Assembly: GCA_002102825.1 (NCBI GenBank) | Contig: DABJ01000044.1 | Location: forward strand, 1-11,705 | From: Candidatus Gastranaerophilales bacterium HUM_12 | Lineage (GTDB): Bacteria; Cyanobacteriota; Vampirovibrionia; Gastranaerophilales; Gastranaerophilaceae | Direction of reading: 5' to 3' | Length of the DNA stretch: 11,705 nt | Shown: piece after piece, positions 1-6,532 of the stretch | Layout of the letters: every line of letters begins with the position of its first letter | Numbering within the stretch: position 1 is the stretch's first letter | The notes under the pieces: model-generated | What the model was told of the DNA's origin: nothing | What the model saw: the letters and a program-made list of their open reading frames with translations, nothing else | Database searches by the model: none | Translations under genes and position numbers: made by a program

Positions 1-153
1 CTGGAAGTATGAAAAAGATTAATTATATTAAACTCTTATAGAACTTTTTAATCTATTCTCTATATGGCTAATTATATTTTAGTAATAAGTAATAGTATCT
101 ATTGGTTGTTTGTGCTATTGTTTTGGTGTCATTATTGGGTGAAGAGGAGAGAA

Positions 154-867
154 ATGAAGAAAAATTATATAATCGGTTCTATTATATTATTGATAATTGT
201 TGTTCTATTTTCTTGGTTTATGGTTTATACGGATAGTAAAAAGCAAGAGCAAGCAAATTCTATGATTCCGTCCATTGGACAAAAATTGTGGACATATAAT
301 ATGAATGCACATTCTTGGTACCGATATAAAGAAACAGATTCTGATGAGTCTAAAGAGGATATTATTTTACAAGTTCAAGAATCTATTGATAATACTGGTT
401 TAACATCTTATCACTTGTTGACCGGTAATGCTCAAGTTCCGAAAGAACCTGTTTTGATTGGAGAGGGTAGTCAAGAATTTTTAGTTGGTAAAAAATTGTA
501 TTCTTATTATCCGAAAACTTTTGAATACTATGAGGTGCTATTTAATGGTGTAAAATTTGTACAAAGAAAATTATCTAAAAAAGAGGTGTCAAAACTCTTA
601 AAAGGTTATGAAATTATTGATGTTTCAACATTGGAAAAAGGAACATATAACTTAAAGCAATCTAAATTGCATAACAGGTTTGTTGTTTTGAATGATACCG
701 GTGATGATTTTTACAAGTATTATATCGTACCAAATGATAGCAAAAAAATGGAACTTGGATGTTTTTCAAACCAATTTAGAATTAAAAAATCCGATGTGAC
801 TATAAAAATTCAACGTTTAGAGGGTTGCTCAAAGGCCTATCCTTGTTATGAAATAAATGTTAAATAA
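154..867 (+). CDS. Hypothetical membrane-anchored protein with C-terminal extracytoplasmic domain
   Basis: I do not recognise the family. Read from the ATG at 154, the protein is 237 residues: a short basic start (MKKN), one strongly hydrophobic helix at about residues 5-25, then a polar, Lys/Tyr-rich domain with three cysteines near the C-terminus (GCFSNQF, GCSKAYPC). This fits a single signal-anchor helix with the domain outside the cytoplasmic membrane. The start at 154 was chosen because AGGAG at 145-149 lies 4 nt upstream. The frame is open back to an ATG at 64, which has no Shine-Dalgarno but would add 30 residues forming a second hydrophobic helix (ISNSIYWLFVLLFWCHYW) and a basic loop (KRREMKK); that longer 267-residue form cannot be excluded. 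The metallopeptidase gene begins 39 nt downstream on the same strand, so co-transcription is possible. Its function is unknown. Confidence 0.7.
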   Translation: MKKNYIIGSIILLIIVVLFSWFMVYTDSKKQEQANSMIPSIGQKLWTYNMNAHSWYRYKETDSDESKEDIILQVQESIDNTGLTSYHLLTGNAQVPKEPVLIGEGSQEFLVGKKLYSYYPKTFEYYEVLFNGVKFVQRKLSKKEVSKLLKGYEIIDVSTLEKGTYNLKQSKLHNRFVVLNDTGDDFYKYYIVPNDSKKMELGCFSNQFRIKKSDVTIKIQRLEGCSKAYPCYEINVK

Positions 868-906
868 AATCGTACAGCTAATAATAAAGAAAGGTTCTAT
901 ATTCCT

Positions 907-2463
907 ATGAATAATCTTGAAAAATATATAAAGTTAAGAGATGAATTTAGTTCTAAGTTGGAAGCTCAAAGCTATGAGTCAGAACTTGCTGCGTGGAATT
1001 TTTATATAAATTCTACAGACGAAAATTTGAAAAAATATACAATTTCTCAAGAAAAAATGAGTGATTTATTTAAAGATAAAGCCTTATATGAAGATTTGAA
1101 AGGACTCCAAAATATAGGGTTAGAAGATAAACATTTAGCAAAGCAATTGAAAGATTTAGTCAAAGCTTTTTATAATGAAATTGAATCAGGTAACGAGCTA
1201 AAAGCCTTGAGAGATAAAGAAAATGAAATTGCTGCAAAATTTAATTCTTATGTAATGTCGCTTGATGGAAAGCAAATTTCAAAGGCTGAAATTAACAAAA
1301 TTTTAGAAACTGAAACAAATCCGGAAACTCGTAAAAAAGCTTATGAAGCTAAAGTTAAAGCCGGAGATGTTATTGCTGATGACTTGGTTGAATTTGTTAA
1401 AATGCGAAATGCTTATGCTAAAAATAAAGGGTATGTCACATATTTTGACTATATGATTGATGATTCTTATGAAATTTCTCCTGAAAAATTAGATGAATTG
1501 TTATTGGGCGTTTACTCTAAAACAAAAGATATTTCCGCAAAATTTGATGAAGAAAGAAAAGAAGTTTTAGCAAAAAGTTTTGGTATAAATTCTAGTGAAT
1601 TACGTGATTATCATTATGGGCTTTTGACAGATGACACTCCGGAAAAAGCTATAAATTCTTGCTTTAAAACAAAAGAACAAGTTGTTGATATCGCAAAATC
1701 AGTCTACAACAATATGGGTTATGATGTTGAAAATATTGGGATAACTTTAGATTTATTCCCTCGTAAAGGTAAAAATACTCACGGATTTGCATTTTGCATT
1801 AAACCGGGGAAAGATGCAAGAATTTTGGCTAATTTAACCAATAATGCAAACAGTTTAGATACTATTTTGCATGAATTAGGACATTGTGTTTATGATATTG
1901 CACTAGATACGACTATGCCATTTTTAGATCAAGAACCGTCATCTTGTGCAATGACAGAAGCTATTGCAATGATGATGGGTGATTTACCTAAAACAGAAAA
2001 TATTTTATCTGAAATTGTACCAACTGATACTTTAGCAAAATTTAAAGCTGAATTGAAAAAAGATGATGCAAGATTTGTAAATCGTTCATTACAAATTATT
2101 GAATTTGAATGGGAAATGTACAAAAATCCAGAACAAGACTTGAAATTGTTGTGGAAAAAGATGAAGCAAAAATACTTATCTCGTGGTGAAAATACTGATT
2201 TAAATAATGAATGGGCTACAATTCCTCATTATTTGTCTCACCCGGGGTATTATCAAAATTACTTTAGAGCCGCTTTGATTAAAGCTCAATTGTATAACTC
2301 TTTAGCAGATAAGTTGGGTGAAATTAGTAAAAATTCAAGAACCGCAGAATTTTTGAATTCTAGTTTATTTAAATTAGGTTCAACTAAAACAGATGAAGAA
2401 TTGATGATTGAAATTACTGGCAAATCTCTATCAGAAGATGATTTTTGTAATAGAATTGTGTAA
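907..2463 (+). CDS. M2/M3-type zinc metallopeptidase (oligopeptidase)
   Basis: Predicted cytoplasmic zinc oligopeptidase of 518 residues with no signal peptide. The gluzincin motif HELGH is at residues 322-326 (zinc ligands H322 and H326, catalytic E323). It is followed by VYD and then TEAIAM, whose E351 lies 29 residues after the first His. That spacing and the EAI context match the third zinc ligand of the M2 (ACE-like) family, where the glutamate is 28 residues after the first His, better than the usual oligoendopeptidase F pattern. Near the C-terminus HPGYYQNYFRAALIKAQL (about residues 435-452) matches the conserved YY.NY...L..AQL region seen in bacterial M2/M3-like peptidases. The N-terminal half is helical and charged, as expected for the lid of these enzymes. 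The likely role is cleaving imported or internal peptides. AAAGG at 892-896 precedes the ATG, though the spacing is rather long. The transporter gene follows after 41 nt. Confidence 0.87.
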   Translation: MNNLEKYIKLRDEFSSKLEAQSYESELAAWNFYINSTDENLKKYTISQEKMSDLFKDKALYEDLKGLQNIGLEDKHLAKQLKDLVKAFYNEIESGNELKALRDKENEIAAKFNSYVMSLDGKQISKAEINKILETETNPETRKKAYEAKVKAGDVIADDLVEFVKMRNAYAKNKGYVTYFDYMIDDSYEISPEKLDELLLGVYSKTKDISAKFDEERKEVLAKSFGINSSELRDYHYGLLTDDTPEKAINSCFKTKEQVVDIAKSVYNNMGYDVENIGITLDLFPRKGKNTHGFAFCIKPGKDARILANLTNNANSLDTILHELGHCVYDIALDTTMPFLDQEPSSCAMTEAIAMMMGDLPKTENILSEIVPTDTLAKFKAELKKDDARFVNRSLQIIEFEWEMYKNPEQDLKLLWKKMKQKYLSRGENTDLNNEWATIPHYLSHPGYYQNYFRAALIKAQLYNSLADKLGEISKNSRTAEFLNSSLFKLGSTKTDEELMIEITGKSLSEDDFCNRIV

Positions 2464-2504
2464 TTGTAGTATTTTTATGTTAGTCTAATTCTGACAGGAA
2501 TATT

Positions 2505-3815
2505 ATGCTCACATTTATTACAAATCCGATAATAGTTTCAGTTATTTTGCTTTGCATTTTATGTTTATGTAGAGTAAATGTTTTATTGGCATTAATTATT
2601 TCATCTGTAGTTGGTGGAATTGTTGGACATATTAGCTTGAATGAAGTTATGAATATTTTTATTCACGGTATGGGTGGTAATTCTGAAACTGCATTGAGTT
2701 ATATCTTATTGGGTGCTTTTGCTGCTTCTATGACTCATACCGGACTAGCTCCGATTTTGGCAAAAAAGATTGCACATGCTATTAAATCTAATAAATACCT
2801 ATTAATAGCAATTTTGACTTGTATTGCAATCCTTTCACAAAACTTGATTCCTGTTCATATTGCATTCATTCCGATTTTAGTTCCGCCATTGTTGAGTTTA
2901 ATGAATAAGTTAAAACTTGATAGGAGAGCTGTTGCTTGTGGTCTAGCTTTTGGATTGGAAGCTCCTTATATTGCAATTCCTGCAGGTTTTGGTTTAATAT
3001 TCCAAGGTTTGATTGCAGAAAATATGATGCAAAACGGAGTTGACGTAATTAAAAGTCAAATTTGGAAATACAATTGGATTTTAGGGCTTGGAATGTTTAT
3101 AGGCTTGCTTGTAGCGGTGTTTGTTTTGTATCGAAAACCTAGAACTTATAAAGAAATTGAAGTTAAAGAACAGTCAGAAAATGAAGATTTGACGCTCAAT
3201 AGAAGTCATTATATTACACTTGTTGCTGCTGTTATTACATTGGTTGTTCAGTTGTGGACAAATTCCTTGCCATTAGGTGCTTTGGTTGGCTTGTCCGTAA
3301 TCTTTGGTTTTAAAGCAATTGATCATGACAAAATGGATAAATTAATTAATGAGGGTGTTGGCTTGATGGGTTATGTGGCATTTGTAATGCTTGTTGCAGC
3401 CGGATATGCAAGTGTTATGAAAGCAACCGGCGGAATTGATTCTCTCGTAAATTCAATCACTCCATTTATGGGATCTAGCAAAGTTGTTGCGGCGGCTGCA
3501 ATGTTATTTGTTGGTCTGTTTATCACTATGGGAATAGGTACTTCTTTTGGTACAATTCCAATTTTAGCAGTTTTATATATCCCAATTTGTTTAAAATTAG
3601 GTTTTAGTATTCCGTCAATAATAATTGTTTTATCTGCTGCTGCCGCATTAGGAGATGCGGGGTCACCTGCTTCTGATACAACGTTAGGGCCTACTGCAGG
3701 ATTAAATGCAGACGGACAACACAATCATATTTGGGATACATGTGTTCCAACATTTTTAATTTATAATATTCCAATAATTATTTCAGCCTTGATTGCTGTT
3801 TTGATTTTTAAATAA
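2505..3815 (+). CDS. YuiF-like Na+/H+ antiporter-family transporter (NhaC superfamily, probable amino-acid transporter)
   Basis: Polytopic inner-membrane protein of 436 residues with about 10-12 hydrophobic segments, almost all of it membrane apart from a charged loop near residues 210-235. The C-terminal signature around residues 387-411 (GSPASDTTLGPTAGLNADGQ followed by HNHIWDTC) and the central SQNLIPVHIAFIPILVPPLL are hallmarks of the YuiF/COG2056 branch of the NhaC superfamily. That branch is annotated as Na+/H+ antiporter family and, for the Bacillus member, as a predicted histidine transporter. Substrate and coupling ion cannot be read from sequence; amino-acid/Na+ or H+ exchange is inferred. 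ACAGGA at 2491-2496 provides a ribosome binding site just before the ATG. It lies 41 nt after the peptidase gene, so peptide breakdown and amino-acid transport may be coordinated. The stop is 2 nt from the stop of the convergent kinase gene. Confidence 0.88.
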   Translation: MLTFITNPIIVSVILLCILCLCRVNVLLALIISSVVGGIVGHISLNEVMNIFIHGMGGNSETALSYILLGAFAASMTHTGLAPILAKKIAHAIKSNKYLLIAILTCIAILSQNLIPVHIAFIPILVPPLLSLMNKLKLDRRAVACGLAFGLEAPYIAIPAGFGLIFQGLIAENMMQNGVDVIKSQIWKYNWILGLGMFIGLLVAVFVLYRKPRTYKEIEVKEQSENEDLTLNRSHYITLVAAVITLVVQLWTNSLPLGALVGLSVIFGFKAIDHDKMDKLINEGVGLMGYVAFVMLVAAGYASVMKATGGIDSLVNSITPFMGSSKVVAAAAMLFVGLFITMGIGTSFGTIPILAVLYIPICLKLGFSIPSIIIVLSAAAALGDAGSPASDTTLGPTAGLNADGQHNHIWDTCVPTFLIYNIPIIISALIAVLIFK

Positions 3816-3817
3816 TG

Positions 3818-4330
3818 TTATTTAATTTTTTTAATAATTTTTAGAACTTGTTCTTTTAGATGCTCATAATCAGAATTATTATCTATTACAAAATCCCAAT
3901 CAGTTATGTTATCTAGTCCGACTTCTGTAATATCTTTTTCGCCAACAAGAGTTCCTCTTTGAGAACGGGTTTCACGAGTAGCTTCTACTCTGATAGTTAT
4001 AGCTCCTGCATTTTTGAAAACCTCATATTCATGTGGAACTCGTACATCTGTGACAATTATATTTCCGTCTTGTTCAATAATCTTTTTTAGCCAATAATCT
4101 TGGTCTTGTGCTCGTCCCCAATTTCCTAGTTCAATCAAATCCGGTCTATATTGAGCTTTGTTTTTCTCAATTTCTTCCAGTGTTAAACTCATTTTTTCCC
4201 CGTATGTCAATTTGATAATATCGCCCATAGCACAACGTTTAAATGTTGGCATTTTATTAAGCATAATTTTAGCTGCGGTATCTTTACCAGAGTATTGTTT
4301 CCCAGAAAATATTATAATTTTATCAACCAT
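3818..4330 (-). CDS. P-loop nucleotide/phosphomevalonate kinase-like protein
   Basis: Small P-loop kinase of 170 residues. The Walker A motif is GKQYSGKDT (residues 10-18, K16 for phosphate binding); the GKD form is typical of phage deoxynucleoside monophosphate kinases and of animal-type phosphomevalonate kinases. Further shared features are YRPDLIELGNWGRAQDQDYW (residues 61-80, acceptor/substrate region), the strand IIVTDVRVPHEYEVFKNAG (91-109), the arginine-rich lid area with R114, R119, R122 and R125, and a TEVGLD..TDWDFVIDN tail (135-151). A complete AAGGAG (revcomp of 4337-4342) lies 6 nt before the ATG, a strong start. The gene is downstream of the XRE regulator gene with 34 nt between, so they are probably co-transcribed. 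With no mevalonate gene in sight, a (d)NMP kinase role is the better guess; the exact substrate is unknown. Confidence 0.75.
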   Translation of the reverse strand: MVDKIIIFSGKQYSGKDTAAKIMLNKMPTFKRCAMGDIIKLTYGEKMSLTLEEIEKNKAQYRPDLIELGNWGRAQDQDYWLKKIIEQDGNIIVTDVRVPHEYEVFKNAGAITIRVEATRETRSQRGTLVGEKDITEVGLDNITDWDFVIDNNSDYEHLKEQVLKIIKKIK

Positions 4331-4364
4331 TAAAAACTCCTTTTTCTTAATCTTATCACGAAGT

Positions 4365-4583
4365 TTAAAAGTCTATTAAATCTTTGACTTTCGTATTTAA
4401 AGCATCAGCGATTTCAATTAGTAAATCAAGACTAACTGTTCGTTTGGCGGTTTCAATCTTTGCTAAATGTTCTCTTGAAATGTCGAGTTTTTCGGCTAAT
4501 GAGTTTTGTGACATTCCTAATTCTTTTCTTCGAGTAAATATGTTTCGCCCTAAATTGTAAATTTTTGTAGTCTTATTGTTCAC
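4365..4583 (-). CDS. XRE-family helix-turn-helix transcriptional regulator
   Basis: A 72-residue protein consisting of little more than one HTH_3 (Cro/C1-type) DNA-binding domain. The pattern SQNSLAEKLDISREHLAKIE (residues 25-44) gives helices 2 and 3, with the family's usual Q26, LA, S36, L40 and IE44. TVSLDLLIEIADALNTKVKDL completes helices 4-5. There is no ligand-binding or dimerisation extension. The start is GTG at 4581-4583, close to an in-frame stop at 4593-4595, so little else is possible; there is no Shine-Dalgarno, and a TAAAAT hexamer lies exactly 6 nt upstream, suggesting a leaderless message as in many phage-type repressors. It is divergent from the pilin-like gene (78 nt between) and probably co-transcribed with the kinase-like gene, so it may control either or itself. 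Identification of the fold is firm; the target is inference. Confidence 0.88.
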   Translation of the reverse strand: MNNKTTKIYNLGRNIFTRRKELGMSQNSLAEKLDISREHLAKIETAKRTVSLDLLIEIADALNTKVKDLIDF

Positions 4584-4589
4584 AAATTT

Positions 4590-4595
4590 ATTTTA
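4590..4595 (-). promoter_or_regulatory. Possible -10 element for a leaderless XRE transcript
   Basis: On the minus strand TAAAAT (plus-strand ATTTTA) sits six bases before the GTG start of the XRE gene. A transcript starting at the usual distance would begin at the GTG itself, which fits the absence of a Shine-Dalgarno. No good -35 hexamer is visible 16-18 nt further upstream, so the call rests on the -10 and the spacing only. Confidence 0.3.
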
Positions 4596-4661
4596 TGTTA
4601 TCTTGGTGTTGAAGTATGTAGTCTTAAAGAGAACAAATTAACTAAAGAAAGGAATAGATAA

Positions 4662-5459
4662 ATGAGAAATAAAAGTAGAATTTTTAATAAAGCTATTTCT
4701 CCAATAGTGGTAAGTAATAGAATAAATAGTGAGAAAGATAATAAAAAGGTAAAGAACTTATTCCCTTATTTCCTTAATTCCAGATTACCTAAAAAAAAAT
4801 TTGCATTTACGTTAGCAGAAGTATTAATTACCCTTGGCATTATTGGTGTAGTTGCTTCAATTACAATCCCGACACTTTCACAAAAGTTGTGTGAAAAGCG
4901 AACGGTTACTCAATTACGAGCCGTGCAATCTATCCTTTCGCAATCTGTTAAAGCTGCAGAAGCAGAAGATGGTGAAGTTGAGGGTTGGGAATTAAAACTT
5001 GACGGTTCAGAATCTGATGCCCAAATTATTGGAGAAAAATTATTGAAACACATGAAAGTCGCTCATGATTGTGGAACTGAACCGGACGAAAAAAGTATTT
5101 GTGTTCCATATTTAAAATATAACACTCTTAATGGAGGTACTGTTTGGGGAAATTATTCAGCACTTCCTAATTATTATAAAGTTAAATTGAATAATGGTGC
5201 TTCTTTATGGTGGAGAAGTGGTAATCATTCTATTGCTGCAGAAAAACGTGCAGAAATGTATATTGATTTTTTTGTTGATGTGAATGGTTCGGCTTTACCT
5301 AATATGGTCGGAAAAGATGTTTTTGATTTTTATTATGAAAAAGGTTCATTAAGAGTTGCCGGAACTCCACATTACTTAAATAGTGGGGCTTGTAGTTTAA
5401 CTTCTACAGGTTGGGGTTGTGCTTATTATGTATTAACAAATGGCAAACTTCTCAAATAA
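4662..5459 (+). CDS. Type IV pilin-like (pseudopilin) protein with class III signal peptide
   Basis: A 265-residue protein with a long cytoplasmic leader rich in Lys and Arg, followed by the prepilin motif KKKFA|FTLAEVLITLGIIG. Predicted cleavage is after A48, giving a mature N-terminal Phe and the conserved Glu at mature position 5 (E53). One hydrophobic helix spans about residues 49-72. The roughly 190-residue globular part has two close cysteine pairs (C137/C147 and C244/C253) and a DVNGSALPNMVGKDVFDFYY stretch (206-225), an Asp/Asn-rich loop often seen in related pilins. The start has AAAGGA at 4649-4654, 7 nt upstream. Ala rather than Gly at -1 is tolerated by prepilin peptidases and common in this kind of protein. 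It should be processed by a PilD-type peptidase and assembled or displayed at the cell envelope. It is monocistronic in appearance; which pilus or secretion machine it serves is unknown. Confidence 0.85.
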   Translation: MRNKSRIFNKAISPIVVSNRINSEKDNKKVKNLFPYFLNSRLPKKKFAFTLAEVLITLGIIGVVASITIPTLSQKLCEKRTVTQLRAVQSILSQSVKAAEAEDGEVEGWELKLDGSESDAQIIGEKLLKHMKVAHDCGTEPDEKSICVPYLKYNTLNGGTVWGNYSALPNYYKVKLNNGASLWWRSGNHSIAAEKRAEMYIDFFVDVNGSALPNMVGKDVFDFYYEKGSLRVAGTPHYLNSGACSLTSTGWGCAYYVLTNGKLLK

Positions 5460-5533
5460 AACAGGTTTAATTCAAATATGTAAAACCTAAGAATCTCATA
5501 AAATAGAAAAAGTTATGTGAATAATTTTTAATA

Positions 5534-5561
5534 TTTACCGCAAAGTAATTGAAATTATACT
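5534..5561 (+). promoter_or_regulatory. Candidate sigma70-type promoter upstream of glyQ
   Basis: TTTACC (5534-5539) and TATACT (5556-5561) are separated by 16 nt, a weak -35 with a good -10. The predicted start near 5568 would give an untranslated leader of about 49 nt before glyQ. Six-base arms TTACCG (5535-5540) and CGGTAA (5566-5571) bracket the -10 and might be an operator, but arms this short can occur by chance. The rest of the 157-nt gap before glyQ shows no recognisable riboswitch. Confidence 0.35.
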
Positions 5562-5616
5562 ATGTCGGTAATAAGATGAAGTAACGAGTGTAGATAGTAC
5601 AATATTGGATTAGGTT

Positions 5617-6507
5617 ATGGCATTAAATTTTCAAGAATTGGTTTTTAATTTACAAAAGTTTTGGTCAGATTATGGCTGTATAATTCAACAACCGTATGAC
5701 ATAGAAAAAGGTGCATCAACAATGAACCCTGCAACATTCTTGCGTTCATTAGGTCCTGAGCCTTGGAATACTGCAATGATTGAACCTTGCAGACGTCCAA
5801 CAGATGCTAGATATGGTGAAAACCCTAACAGATTGGGACACTATTTTCAATTTCAAGTTATCTTGAAACCTTCTCCTGATAATGCGCAAGAACTTTATTT
5901 ACAAAGTTTGGAGGCTATGGGGATTGATTTGAAAGAACACGATGTAAGATTTGTTGAAGACAACTGGGAATCTCCAACCTTAGGTGCTGCCGGTGTAGGT
6001 TGGGAAGTTTGGCTTGATGGTATGGAAGTTACCCAATTCACTTATTTTCAACAAGTTGGCGGTGTTGAGGTTAAACCGGTTGCCTTAGAATTGACCTACG
6101 GCTTGGAACGTATTGCAATGTATCTTCAAAATAAAGAATCTGTATATGATATTATGTGGAATGATACATTGAAATATGGTGACATTTATCTTCAAAACGA
6201 GATTGAACAATCTAAATATAATTTTGAAGTTTCAGATACTAAATCATTATTCCAAATGTTTGATTTGTATCAAAAAGAAGTTGATAATTGTTTAGCTGCA
6301 AATTTAGTTTTGCCTGCTTATGACTATGTTTTGAAATGTTCTCATACATTCAACTTACTAGATGCTCACGGTGTAATCAGTAAAGATGAAAGAAACAACT
6401 TCATTGGTCGTGTAAGAACAATGGCATCTGCTGTTGCTAGATTGTATGTTGAACAAAGAGAAGCAATGGGCTTCCCTCTTATCAAAAAAGAAACAAGTGT
6501 AGTTTAA
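5617..6507 (+). CDS. glyQ: Glycine--tRNA ligase alpha subunit
   Basis: Class II aminoacyl-tRNA synthetase catalytic chain, joining glycine to tRNA-Gly in the cytoplasm as part of the alpha2-beta2 enzyme. The 296-residue length is normal for the family. Diagnostic stretches are FWSDYGCIIQQPYDIEKGAS near the N-terminus, TFLRSLGPEPWNTAMIEPCR (40-59), the motif 2 region starting RRPTDARYGENPNRLGHYFQ (59-78), FVEDNWESPTLGAAGVGWEV (112-131), and motif 3 ELTYGLERIAMYLQ (158-171) with the ATP-binding R165. The ATG is preceded by GGATTAGG (5607-5614), a modest ribosome binding site. The beta chain gene glyS is not downstream: an APC permease begins after 25 nt, so glyS must lie elsewhere, as in cyanobacteria where the two are commonly unlinked. 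glyQ appears to head a unit with the two permeases ending at 9725. Confidence 0.98.
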   Translation: MALNFQELVFNLQKFWSDYGCIIQQPYDIEKGASTMNPATFLRSLGPEPWNTAMIEPCRRPTDARYGENPNRLGHYFQFQVILKPSPDNAQELYLQSLEAMGIDLKEHDVRFVEDNWESPTLGAAGVGWEVWLDGMEVTQFTYFQQVGGVEVKPVALELTYGLERIAMYLQNKESVYDIMWNDTLKYGDIYLQNEIEQSKYNFEVSDTKSLFQMFDLYQKEVDNCLAANLVLPAYDYVLKCSHTFNLLDAHGVISKDERNNFIGRVRTMASAVARLYVEQREAMGFPLIKKETSVV

Positions 6508-6532
6508 TAATAAAAATAAATAAGGAATTTAA

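Noticed and set aside
2..22. Possible end of an upstream gene (frame ending EKD then TAA)
   Set aside because: Seven codons at a window edge are too few to tell from chance.
3371..3724. 117-codon open frame on the minus strand
   Set aside because: It lies entirely inside the transporter gene, antisense to it, has no ribosome binding site, and its composition follows from the complementary membrane-protein codons.
5463..5488. Hairpin AGGTTT/AAACCT just after the pilin-like gene as a terminator
   Set aside because: Only six base pairs around a 14-nt loop and no T run follows on the plus strand.
5460..5616. Possible T-box or glycine riboswitch in the glyQ leader
   Set aside because: The gap is only 157 nt, has no TGGNACCGCG-like T-box sequence and no terminator hairpin with a T run. 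A simple promoter and leader explains it.
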